A DNA stretch of 33,165 nucleotides from Deltaproteobacteria bacterium (GCA_011376105.1 DRPG01000449.1:1-33165), one strand, 5' to 3'. Counted from the first letter of the stretch, positions 8,974 to 17,532 are shown. Notes: generated by a model from the sequence alone, not told the origin. Numbers and translations are program-made.

Positions 8974-9717
8974 ATGACCTTCACCTCACCCCTGCGCATA
9001 TCCTCACCCCTGCGCGTGTTCTGGTTGTCCTGCCTGGCGGCGAGCCTGCCGGCGCCTGCCCAGGCTGGCTCGCTTGGCCTGGGGCTGGCGTTCGTTCAGG
9101 ATCTTCCTGATCCAATCTCCACCGACACCCGCCTCGGTCTCGGGCTGAGCCTCCAGCTGCCTGTGCGGCTCGATCTCACCGAGCACACCTCCCTGCGGAT
9201 CGGAGGTCGCCTCGACTACGCAGGGGGGGGCGGAGAGCGCAACGGCTTCTGGTGTCGTGAGCTCGACGTCATCTCCTGGGACGTGATCGCTGACGAGCGG
9301 GCCGGGGTCCACCCCAGGTGCGGGTGGATGCTCTCGGGGGGGCTGACCGTCGGGCCCGAGATCAGGCTGCCTGTCTCCGGGCCGGTGCAGCCCTACGTGG
9401 CGGGGGGGCTGGGGCTCACAGCCATCGGCAACTTCCACAACATCCACATCCCCGAGCTGCTCGATCCACAGCGAAACAACCTCAGCCCCGATGGCCTGAG
9501 CTTCAACATCGATCCCTTCAGCCTCAAGGCCTCCTGGCTGACGGATCTGGCCCTCGGCGCCCACCTCGGAGAGCGCTGGTACGCAGAGGCAGGCTACTCC
9601 TCCGCCTGGGCCGGGCGGGCCGAGCTGAAGAAGTCCACCGCCGACCTCGAGGTCGACCGCGAGCCCTATGGCTGGAACGCGCTGCGTCTCGCCGGGGGGC
9701 TGAGGTTCCCGCTCTGA
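8974..9717 (+). CDS. Outer-membrane beta-barrel-like secreted protein
   Basis: Signal peptide FWLSCLAASLPAPAQA; alternating strands and C-terminal ...NALRLAGGLRFPL ending near an aromatic as in OM barrels. Confidence 0.6.
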   Translation: MTFTSPLRISSPLRVFWLSCLAASLPAPAQAGSLGLGLAFVQDLPDPISTDTRLGLGLSLQLPVRLDLTEHTSLRIGGRLDYAGGGGERNGFWCRELDVISWDVIADERAGVHPRCGWMLSGGLTVGPEIRLPVSGPVQPYVAGGLGLTAIGNFHNIHIPELLDPQRNNLSPDGLSFNIDPFSLKASWLTDLALGAHLGERWYAEAGYSSAWAGRAELKKSTADLEVDREPYGWNALRLAGGLRFPL

Positions 9718-9784
9718 TCCGCTCGGGTTGTCGCAGGCCGGGCCTGCCTGAGCCGGTTAAAGACGGTGCCCAGGCGAGGGCTCG

Positions 9785-10303
9785 ATGAAGCTGTATCGTG
9801 CGAAGATCCCAGTCATCGCAAAGGAAATCGTCGACAAGCTGGCCCTCGATGGGGACGTCGAGATCGAGCCCTCCCGGCGCGAAGAGGCCGAGAAAGATCT
9901 CGTCGCGATCATGGAGGAGTATCGGCGCCGCGACATGGAGCTGCGCGAGCGGGTCCGGGAGTACATGTCGACCCGGAGGCTGCCGTACTCCGAGTTTGGG
10001 CGCACCCGAAAGCGCATGGCCGAGGAGATGGATCACCCCATGGGGGAAGACGTCGAGCGCTTCCTTACCCGCCAGTTCATCGAAAACATGCTGATCTCCC
10101 CCAACGTAGAGGAGGTCTACGAGGAAGACGCGGTCATCCGGCGTAAGATGCTGGAGGTGCTCGAGGCTCACGATGTCGACGAGCGCGAGATCCGTGAGGA
10201 GGCCATGACCAAGATCAAGAACGTGCGCGAGGGCACGGTCGACTACGAGATCGCGCTACAGAACGCGGTCAAGGCGGTGAAGAAGCGACGGGGCCTGATC
10301 TGA
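9785..10303 (+). CDS. DUF507 family protein
   Basis: MKLYRAKIPVIAKEIVDKLALDGDVEIEPSRREEAEKDLVAIMEEYRRRD... typical DUF507 N-terminus; two similar halves possible. Confidence 0.8.
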   Translation: MKLYRAKIPVIAKEIVDKLALDGDVEIEPSRREEAEKDLVAIMEEYRRRDMELRERVREYMSTRRLPYSEFGRTRKRMAEEMDHPMGEDVERFLTRQFIENMLISPNVEEVYEEDAVIRRKMLEVLEAHDVDEREIREEAMTKIKNVREGTVDYEIALQNAVKAVKKRRGLI

Positions 10304-10971
10304 TCGCCTGGGCCCTAGCTTCGATCCTCGGGTGTGCCTCCACACGCTCCCCCGAGGGCCCTAGTGTCCCCGATCCCGAGGCTCGGGAGCCCCCGAGCCC
10401 AGCGCAGGCCCCCACCCTTCAGCGCTCCGCTCCCCTCGTGACCTCGGGGCCCGTCCCGGTGGTGCTGGCGTTCAGCAACCTCAACCCGCTATATCAGGGC
10501 TACTTCTCCACCGAGGCGTGGGTGGCGGAGCTGTCGTCGGCGCTGGGGGGCTGCTTCACCGAGAGCGTCGAGGTGGTGATCTCCTACAGCGACGAGACCC
10601 GGATCGGCCGGATCCTGATCCAGACCCCGATCAGCGCGCTGGCGTGCAGCCCGGTGCCCGGGCCCGAGGGCGTGGATCTCTCCCCGCTGGTGCCGGTGGG
10701 CCAGGCGCTGGCACGCTACCGCGACGCTGTTGCGGCGGCGAGGGACGTGCGGGTGGCGAGCTTCCGGGTGGGGGTGCGGCTGGTGCGGGGGGTCGAGCTC
10801 TGTGATCTGTACGTGGGGGGGCAGTTTCCCCCCGATGGCACCACCTTCTCCCCCTGCCTGGGGCTGAGGGGCAACGAGATCTGCCTCGGCGATCGGCACG
10901 AGGCCCTCACCTCCCTGCCCTGGCCCCAGGGAGAGCACCGGGAGATCCTCTCGGCCTGCCTGGGCGGCTAG
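10300..10971 (+). CDS. Putative lipoprotein, probable CTG start
   Basis: Track starts at GTG 10438, but the frame is open upstream and reads LIAWALASILGCASTRSPEGPSVPDPEAREPPSPAQAPTLQRSAPLVTSGPVPVV: lipobox SILGC. CTG at 10300 overlaps the DUF507 stop (CTGA). Confidence 0.6.
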   Translation: MIAWALASILGCASTRSPEGPSVPDPEAREPPSPAQAPTLQRSAPLVTSGPVPVVLAFSNLNPLYQGYFSTEAWVAELSSALGGCFTESVEVVISYSDETRIGRILIQTPISALACSPVPGPEGVDLSPLVPVGQALARYRDAVAAARDVRVASFRVGVRLVRGVELCDLYVGGQFPPDGTTFSPCLGLRGNEICLGDRHEALTSLPWPQGEHREILSACLGG

Positions 10972-10975
10972 ATCG

Positions 10976-12967
10976 GTGCTGGAGCTGCTGCTCGAGGCCG
11001 TGTACGCCAGGCCCGCCGAGCCAGGTCCCCGCCTGGTGCTGGCCGACTGGCTGCAGCAGCGGGGCGATCCCCTCGGGGAGCTGATCCAGCTCGAGCACCA
11101 AGGCTCCGATCCGACCAGCGTCCGCCTCCTGTATGCACGACAAGTCCGCAGGATCCTCGGGGATCTGCTCGGTGGGGTCCGGCCCCTGCGGTGCTGGCTC
11201 GGGTTCCTGCACGAGGCGACAGATCTCGGCGAGGTCTCGATCGACAGCCCGATCTGGGGCACGGTCCAGCACGTCCAGACCCGTCGCCCGGAGCTGGTCG
11301 TCCGCCTCGCCGGGCGCGCGCTGCGCTCGGTCCACCTCGGCTCCGGGGCGCTGCCCCAGCTGCTGGTCTGTGAGGCCCCCCTGGCCCTAGAGCGGATCTG
11401 GCCCCTGGAGTTGGATCAGGTGCCCTGGCTGCCCCCCGCCCCCCGCGAGGGACTGAGCCGGCTCACCCACCTGTCCCTGCGCCTCGCCGACGCCGACCTC
11501 CTGCGCCATCGGCCCCTGACCCCCTCCGGGACCGACACCCTGAGGCAGAGCGTCGAGGTGTTGCTGCCTCTGCTGCCCGCCCTCGAGATCCTCCGGCTCG
11601 AGGCGCCGGTGGATCCAGCGTGGGGCTGGAGCGCGCTGTGGCGCGCTCACCCCTCCCTGCGGCGGGTGGAGGGGTGGGGGGGGAGCTGGCAGCGCGAGCC
11701 AGCCCCGTTTCGGGCCACCCTGCCTGTGGTGCCCCGCTCGCCCCGGTGCGCGATGGAGGATCTCATCGAGGTGGGCAGCACCCACGAAGGCTACCTCCTG
11801 CTGGAGCGCCTCGGGGATGGGGTGAGCCACCAGGGCGGGTGGCTCGCCTCGGATCCAGATGATCAGCCCGTCGTCCTGTGGTTCGATCGAGGGCGCTCTC
11901 CCCCGGACTGCGAGGGGCTGCTGTCCGGAGCTGAGGTCCCGCTGCCGGGGACGGAGGGTCAGTTCAGGCCCCTCCGGGCGTGGGTGCTCCCCCCCGGGGT
12001 GCCCCCCGGGCCGGCCCCCTGGCCCCCGGACGAGGTCGCTGAGGTGCAGCGCTTGCTGCGCTCCGTCGAGCGCGCTCTGCCTCGCGATCACTTCCTCGGG
12101 GGCGACGCGCTGGAGCACCTGGTGCGGCTGGCGGATGGCTCCCTCGCCCTGCTCCGGCCCCCCCTGAGCAGCCGCCCGCCGGGCTCCCTCGAGCTCCGGC
12201 TGGGCCGTCACGTGACTGCGGTGCATCCCTGGGCCGGGTACAGCTGCCGGGGGCCGATCCGCAGCTGCAACGAAGACAGCTTCTGGCTGGATCCCCGGGG
12301 GATCTGGGCGGTAGCAGACGGCATGGGCGGGCACTCGATGGCGGAGCCCGAGGCGTGGGCGGTGGCGCAGGCGCTGTGTGTGCCGGGCCCGGCTCAGGAG
12401 CGTCTCACCGTGGCCTGGCGGGAGCTGGTGGCGGCTGAGCAGGCCCACCCGACGGGGGCGGGGGCCACAGCAGCGCGGCTGGTGATCGAGGGCTCCACCG
12501 CTCACCTGGCCTGGATCGGGGACGTCCGGATCTACCTGATCCGGGGTGAGGAGATCGTCGCTCAGACCCTGGAGCACACGCTGGCCCGGCACCTGGTGGA
12601 GGTCGGGCGGATCCAGCCCCGGGAGGCCCTCGATCTCCCCCACCGCAACATCATCACCCGCGCCGTGATGCCCGGGGAGGAGCCCCAGCTCGAGGAAGCC
12701 GTCGTGCCCCTCGAGCCCGGAGATCGCCTCCTGGTGGTGACGAGTGGGGTCTGGGTGGCGCTCGAGCCTGCGATCCTGCTCGCCCTGGTCCAGGAGGCCT
12801 CAGATCCCGCGGAGGCGGTCTGGCGGGTGCTGTCCGAAGCCAACCGGGTGGGGGGAGACAGCAACGCGACCGCGGTGCTGGTGGTGTTCGAGCGACCGGC
12901 TCAGGGGCCCTCGCTCTTGGTAGGAGCCCCCGACGGGGGAGCGCCTGAGGGAGGCGCGGGGGTGTAG
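10976..12967 (+). CDS. Multi-domain protein: TIGR02996-like N-terminus, LRR-like region, degenerate kinase-like segment, PP2C-like C-terminus
   Basis: MLELLLEAVYARPAEPGPRLVLADWLQQRGDPLGELIQLEH (TIGR02996-like); YLLLERLGDGVSHQGGWLASDPDDQPVVLWF (kinase N-lobe-like without Lys); RSCNEDSFWLDPRGIWAVADGMGGHSMAE...WIGDVRIYLIRG...GGDSNATAVLVVF (PP2C). Confidence 0.82.
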   Translation: MLELLLEAVYARPAEPGPRLVLADWLQQRGDPLGELIQLEHQGSDPTSVRLLYARQVRRILGDLLGGVRPLRCWLGFLHEATDLGEVSIDSPIWGTVQHVQTRRPELVVRLAGRALRSVHLGSGALPQLLVCEAPLALERIWPLELDQVPWLPPAPREGLSRLTHLSLRLADADLLRHRPLTPSGTDTLRQSVEVLLPLLPALEILRLEAPVDPAWGWSALWRAHPSLRRVEGWGGSWQREPAPFRATLPVVPRSPRCAMEDLIEVGSTHEGYLLLERLGDGVSHQGGWLASDPDDQPVVLWFDRGRSPPDCEGLLSGAEVPLPGTEGQFRPLRAWVLPPGVPPGPAPWPPDEVAEVQRLLRSVERALPRDHFLGGDALEHLVRLADGSLALLRPPLSSRPPGSLELRLGRHVTAVHPWAGYSCRGPIRSCNEDSFWLDPRGIWAVADGMGGHSMAEPEAWAVAQALCVPGPAQERLTVAWRELVAAEQAHPTGAGATAARLVIEGSTAHLAWIGDVRIYLIRGEEIVAQTLEHTLARHLVEVGRIQPREALDLPHRNIITRAVMPGEEPQLEEAVVPLEPGDRLLVVTSGVWVALEPAILLALVQEASDPAEAVWRVLSEANRVGGDSNATAVLVVFERPAQGPSLLVGAPDGGAPEGGAGV

Positions 12968-14088
12968 CTTGCGCCCTGCTCGGGGCCAAAGGGCTCCACC
13001 CCGATGAAGGTGCCGCCGGCGGCGGCGGTGTGCATCCTGGAGGTGAAGTCCCCCAGCAGGACGTTGCGCTTGAACTGCTTGCCCTCGAAGCCCCATAGCA
13101 CGAAGCTGCCATAGAAGGGCGTGGGGTTGTACCACTCGAAGTCGTGGCCGTAGACGCTGTCTATCCGCCAGCGCCGGCTTGTCGGGAGATCGACGAACGA
13201 CAGGGTCGGTGGCCGCACCTCGGTCTCGAAGGTCTCGGGCAGCTGCTCCTCGAAACGCTTGGCCCTGCGCAGCTCCCGCTCCCGGGCAGCCTCGGACAGC
13301 TCGTCCCAGGCGCGCTGGTAGAACACGCTGACCGGCTCAGCCTCGTGCTCGAGCATCAGCCAGCGGCCGTCTCGGTGCAGGCTGCCCCGGAGCGCTGGTG
13401 ACCAGCTACCCCGGGGGGTGCCGGTGGAGGCCTGGTACAGGGTGACCGTCTCGCCCGAGCCGATCACCAGCGCGTCGGCCTCGGGGGTGAACGTCAGCGT
13501 GTCGACGTCACCGAGCCAGGGAAACGGCTCGCTGACGCTCCCATCCGAGAGATCGATCCGGAAGGGCCTGGGTCGCCCCCCGATCTCTGCGGTCAGCAGC
13601 ACGCTGCCGGGATCGCTGTCCCGCTGTAGATCCGCGATAACACCCCACTGTGCGGGCACCGCCACGTCAAAGATCGTGGCCTGCTCGGTGTCGTACAGCG
13701 CGAGGTGTTGGGGGGGCCCGTCGGGCGCATCGGGGGGCGGGCCCACCGGCACCACCAGCCGGGTGGGGGAGACCCAGATCCCTGGCCCGGTGGGGGAGGG
13801 GCTCGGGACCACACGGGTGTCCTTGGTGGGGGACTCCGCGTCCATGATGTGATGGCTCATCCCAAGCTGAAAGTAGAGCTTTCGGCCATCGGGGGACCAG
13901 GCGTAGTCCTGGAAGTGGTTGTTGCCACAGGGACGGAACGCCGTCATGAAGTTGTGCTTTGAGGCGAGGTAGCGGATCTCCGCCTCGCTGCAGGGAGCGA
14001 AGGCCTCCCCGACGTTCTGTGACAAAGTCCCCACCGTCGGGTCGCCTGTGCACCCGAGCAGCGCCAGCAGCACTGAGGTCGCGATCAC
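12901..14088 (-). CDS. Putative lipoprotein, WD40/TolB-like propeller
   Basis: GTG at 14088: MIATSVLLALLGCTGDPTVG (lipobox LLGC); YAWSPDGRKLYFQLGM and repeated beta-propeller-like segments. The longer ORF (to 14916) is spurious antisense extension. Confidence 0.7.
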   Translation of the reverse strand: MIATSVLLALLGCTGDPTVGTLSQNVGEAFAPCSEAEIRYLASKHNFMTAFRPCGNNHFQDYAWSPDGRKLYFQLGMSHHIMDAESPTKDTRVVPSPSPTGPGIWVSPTRLVVPVGPPPDAPDGPPQHLALYDTEQATIFDVAVPAQWGVIADLQRDSDPGSVLLTAEIGGRPRPFRIDLSDGSVSEPFPWLGDVDTLTFTPEADALVIGSGETVTLYQASTGTPRGSWSPALRGSLHRDGRWLMLEHEAEPVSVFYQRAWDELSEAARERELRRAKRFEEQLPETFETEVRPPTLSFVDLPTSRRWRIDSVYGHDFEWYNPTPFYGSFVLWGFEGKQFKRNVLLGDFTSRMHTAAAGGTFIGVEPFGPEQGASYTPAPPSGAPPSGAPTKSEGP

Positions 14089-16064
14089 GATCTCCGCCTC
14101 CCGAAGGCCAGCAAGGCCGTCCCGAGGATCGACACCATCGACGCGCGAAGGTGCCCCGTCGACGCGCGAAGGTGCCCCGTCATGGAGCCACATGCACACC
14201 CACCGACCTCCCCGGGGGGCGCCGAGGCCGTGGTTGTGGAGGTCGCCGCGGTCTGATGGAGATCCGTCAGGCTGATGTGTTCGCCTGCGCTCCACAGCCC
14301 CACGTCGACCCGCTCTCCGTCCCCGGGGGGGGCGCCGAGGACCAGGCGATCGGGGGCCCAGGCATGGATCGGCAGCTGGATGCGCCTCCGCTGGGGCCCG
14401 ACCACCGCCCAGGCCCGGGTGCCGATCCCAAAGCCGGTGCCGATCACCTCCAGGACGCCATCGGCCAGCAGGAAGTGGTCGATCGAGGCCCGCTCGGACT
14501 CGTCGATCCACAGCGCCCGCGGGAACGCGGTGCCGTCGGCGGCCACCAGGGTCCACCAGCCTGGCCCCAGCTCCAGGACGTCGATCCATGCGCGCCCCTG
14601 GATCGAGGCCACCTGGTGCTCGGGTGCGCCGCCCTGGACCAGGGTGAGGATGCCGGTGTCCTCCCAGGGCAGCTGGATCCAGCCTGGAGCGGCGAGGGCG
14701 GAGGGCTCGGCCCAGCCCGAGCCGATGGAGACAGGCTGCAGCTGCAGCTGCAGCTGCAGCTGCTGCGTGCCGTCGAGCTCGATCTCGAGCGATCGGGGGG
14801 CATGGCCCGGGGCCTCGACGTGCAGCGTGGCTGAGCCGGAGCCCGTGATCCGGTGGAACCGCCCGGTCTCGGGATCGGTGTGGAAGATCGCGCTGGAGGT
14901 GGAGCCCTCCAGCCACAGACTGGCGTCCAGCGGCAGGCCGTCTGGATCGAGGACCGTGCCCGACAGCGAGGGGGGACGATCGATGAAGTCAAGGATCGCG
15001 TCGAGGTGCCACTCGACGATCTCGGGGATCCACTCGGGGGAGGGTGACTTGGGATCGGTGAGCTCCAGGGTGTAGTCCATCACCCCCTGTCTGCCATAGC
15101 TCCAGTCGTTGGTGTCGCCGTAGGTGATGTACCAGGCGGCGCCGTTGGTGAACCAGAACCCCGGCGCGTCGCACCTCGCTGCATAGTCGGCGGCCAGCGC
15201 CTCCATCAGCTCGGCCTCCGGCGCTGGATCGGTGGTGTGGTTCCACACCCAGCCCAGGTTGATCGCGCCGGAGTGCAGCGACAGCCCCGCCATGGGGCGG
15301 GTGTGCAGCGACAGCGCCCGGATCGCTTGGGTCTCCGGCTCGGAGAACGGCTCCGGCCCTCCAAAGGGCTCGTTGTAGGACCAGGCATAGTCGTAGTTGC
15401 GGTTCAGATCGACGACGTTGGCATTCAGCCGGTTGCCGATCTCCACCCCGTCGGGGTTGACGTAGGGCACGATCCAGATCGTGGAGCGATCGAGGATCCT
15501 GGAGATCCGCTCGTCGGCGCCGGGATCCGCCAGGGCGCTCGCCGTGGCCAGGGCGACCTCGAACGACGACCACTCGTCACCGTGGTGGGCACCGAGGATC
15601 CGGTAGGTGGGCGCGCCCTCCAGTGGATCGCGGCCCAGCACCAGCGCCTGGATCGGTCGACCCTGGACCGAGGTCCCGATCGTCACCAGGCTCGCCACAG
15701 CCGAGGCCTCGGCCAGCTCCGCCAGCAGCGCGTCGCCCTCGCCGGGGGAGTGGTAGCCGGGACCGGGCGGGCCCAGGCTGTGATCCGGCAGCACACGGTG
15801 CACCGGTCGCCCGGTCGCCTCGAGGCGCTGCAGCGCACCGTCAGGCAGCAAGACCCGGATCTCGACCACCTTGTCACGGACCCAGCGCCGGCCCTCCACC
15901 GGGATCGCCCCCCCCAGCTCTAGCGCGTCGATCCGGGCCCCGGCGGGGACCTCCACCCAGGCCTCCCCGACGGGGCTCTCGGGTGGGGATCCACCCCACG
16001 AGACCCGGGGCGACAGCAACAGGAGCAAAAACAGGCAGGCTCGTGGGCCGATCCTGCCCCACAG
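14085..16064 (-). CDS. M14 family zinc carboxypeptidase, CarboxypepD_reg-like domain, MYXO-CTERM-like tail; start uncertain
   Basis: Zn motif GAHHGDEWSSFE, His in LSLHSGAINLGW, Glu in MDYTLELTD; tail GGCACGS...SMVSILGTALLAFGRRRS. ORF extends to 16232 but that overlaps the divergent kinase; CTG at 16064 precedes LWGRIGPRACLFLLLLLSPRVSWG signal peptide. Confidence 0.85.
   Translation of the reverse strand: MWGRIGPRACLFLLLLLSPRVSWGGSPPESPVGEAWVEVPAGARIDALELGGAIPVEGRRWVRDKVVEIRVLLPDGALQRLEATGRPVHRVLPDHSLGPPGPGYHSPGEGDALLAELAEASAVASLVTIGTSVQGRPIQALVLGRDPLEGAPTYRILGAHHGDEWSSFEVALATASALADPGADERISRILDRSTIWIVPYVNPDGVEIGNRLNANVVDLNRNYDYAWSYNEPFGGPEPFSEPETQAIRALSLHTRPMAGLSLHSGAINLGWVWNHTTDPAPEAELMEALAADYAARCDAPGFWFTNGAAWYITYGDTNDWSYGRQGVMDYTLELTDPKSPSPEWIPEIVEWHLDAILDFIDRPPSLSGTVLDPDGLPLDASLWLEGSTSSAIFHTDPETGRFHRITGSGSATLHVEAPGHAPRSLEIELDGTQQLQLQLQLQPVSIGSGWAEPSALAAPGWIQLPWEDTGILTLVQGGAPEHQVASIQGRAWIDVLELGPGWWTLVAADGTAFPRALWIDESERASIDHFLLADGVLEVIGTGFGIGTRAWAVVGPQRRRIQLPIHAWAPDRLVLGAPPGDGERVDVGLWSAGEHISLTDLHQTAATSTTTASAPPGEVGGCACGSMTGHLRASTGHLRASMVSILGTALLAFGRRRS
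14138..14181. repeat. 21-bp perfect tandem duplication (2.1 copies)
   Basis: cgacgcgcgaaggtgccccgt at 14139-14159 and 14160-14180; encodes (TGHLRAS)x2 on minus strand. Confidence 0.97.
14735..14762. repeat. GCTGCA hexamer microsatellite, about 4.5 units
   Basis: gctgcagctgcagctgcagctgcagctg; encodes QLQLQLQLQ in the carboxypeptidase. Confidence 0.95.
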
Positions 16065-16116
16065 GGGGGGACGGTGTACCCGGGCGGTCGGGGTGGGGGT
16101 GATAGCATGCCGTCGG

Positions 16117-17532
16117 ATGCGCACGCTCACCTTCAACCGGATCATCGGTCTCGGCGCCATGGGGACGGTGTACCACGCCGAGCTCAGGGAGCCCCGCGGA
16201 TTCACGCGGCAGTGCGCCGTCAAGGTCATCAAGGCCAGCTCTCCGGATCAGGCCCACTTTCGGGCCCGCATGCGGGACGAGGCGAGGCTGCTGGGCCTGC
16301 TGCAGGACGAGCAGATCCTCGGTGTGACCGAGCTGATCCGGATCGATGGCCGGGACTGTGTCGTGATGGAGTACGTCGAGGGGGTGGATCTGTCCGCCCT
16401 GCTCAAGGAGCACCGCGTGCCTCCCCGGGCCCTGGCCGAGCTGGGGGCGGAGATCGCGGGCACTCTGCACCGGGCCCACACGGCGGTCCACCCGAGCAGC
16501 GGTGTGCTGCTGCACGTCATCCACCGCGACGTCAAGCCGGCCAACTGCATGGTCACCCGCCGTGGCGGGGTCCGCCTGCTGGACTTCGGGGTGGCCCGGG
16601 CTGTGTTCGAGTCCCGGGAGAGCGAGACCCAGGGGCTGGTGCTGGGCACTCTCAACTACTTCCCCCCCGAGATCCTCGCTGGCTCGGAGCCGACCCCGGC
16701 GCTCGACATCTATGGGCTCGGGCTGACCCTATGGGAGTGTGCCACCGGTCGGAGCTGGGGCTCTCCTCAGGTCCACCGGCACCGGTTCGAGCGCAGGGTG
16801 GAGCAGCGCCTCGCTGAGGTCGACGCGGCCTATGCCCCCGCCGTCTCCGTCCTCCAGTCGATCCTGCGGTGGGAGCCCGACGCCAGGCCCCCGGGGGCGG
16901 AGGTCGAGCGCCTCCTGCTGGAGGCCGCCCGCTCCTGCGCCGAGCCTGGGCTACGGGCCTGGTCCCGGGAGGTCGTCCCGTCGCTGCTGACCCTGGAGAT
17001 CCCCGTCCCCAGGGACGACACCCTGGTGGGCAAGACGCTGCCGATCGAGGGAGCGATCCCGCTGGACGAGGGCACAGCGGAGTCGACGGGGCCGAGACCC
17101 GGGCTGGTGCCCATGCCCCGGTTCGTGGTCGGAGAGCGGGAGCTCGTCTCCCCGGACATGCCCACCACCCCGATGCACACTGGGCCCGACGGCACCCCGA
17201 TGCTGTCCGGCCAGCGCGCCGCTGAAGATTCTGACGATCTCTGCCTGTCGGAGCCGATCGCCATGGGGGGGCTGGCCGCGCGGGTCGCGGATCTCCCGCC
17301 CCACCAGCCATCGATCCCGCCTCCCCCCCAGGCGCCCCCGTCCCGGGCGCCCGCGGAGCCCCGGGTCCTGGCCAGCTCGCAGGCCAGCTCGCAGGCCAGC
17401 TCGCAGGCCACCTCGAGCAACCTCACCCTGTTGGTCGCCGCCGCCGCCGCCAGCGGCATGGGCTCGGTGGTGGTGGTGCTGCTGATCGCCGTGCTGGTCC
17501 TGGTGGTGTTGCTGATCCTCCAGAACACATGA
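16117..17532 (+). CDS. Ser/Thr protein kinase with C-terminal tail anchor
   Basis: MRTLTFNRIIGLGAMGTVYHAEL...CAVKVIKAS...VIHRDVKPANCMV...LLDFGVARA...GTLNYFPPEIL; C-terminal TM SVVVVLLIAVLVLVVLLILQNT. Confidence 0.92.
   Translation: MRTLTFNRIIGLGAMGTVYHAELREPRGFTRQCAVKVIKASSPDQAHFRARMRDEARLLGLLQDEQILGVTELIRIDGRDCVVMEYVEGVDLSALLKEHRVPPRALAELGAEIAGTLHRAHTAVHPSSGVLLHVIHRDVKPANCMVTRRGGVRLLDFGVARAVFESRESETQGLVLGTLNYFPPEILAGSEPTPALDIYGLGLTLWECATGRSWGSPQVHRHRFERRVEQRLAEVDAAYAPAVSVLQSILRWEPDARPPGAEVERLLLEAARSCAEPGLRAWSREVVPSLLTLEIPVPRDDTLVGKTLPIEGAIPLDEGTAESTGPRPGLVPMPRFVVGERELVSPDMPTTPMHTGPDGTPMLSGQRAAEDSDDLCLSEPIAMGGLAARVADLPPHQPSIPPPPQAPPSRAPAEPRVLASSQASSQASSQATSSNLTLLVAAAAASGMGSVVVVLLIAVLVLVVLLILQNT
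17371..17410. repeat. 12-bp tandem repeat x3 (gccagctcgcag)
   Basis: Three perfect copies plus partial fourth in kinase linker; encodes (ASSQ)n. Confidence 0.95.

Noticed and set aside
9735-9752. Small inverted repeat GCAGGC-CGG-GCCTGC upstream of the DUF507 gene
   Set aside because: 6-bp stem without T-tract; too weak in this GC content to call a terminator or operator.
9225-11690. Multiple 7-8 nt G runs inside coding regions
   Set aside because: Common by chance in such G-rich codon usage; no evidence for phase variation, so only the longer 33018-33026 tract is mentioned.
14089-14916. N-terminal extension of ORF 12901-14916
   Set aside because: Antisense-frame low-complexity sequence inside the carboxypeptidase gene; a lipoprotein start at 14088 explains the real gene.
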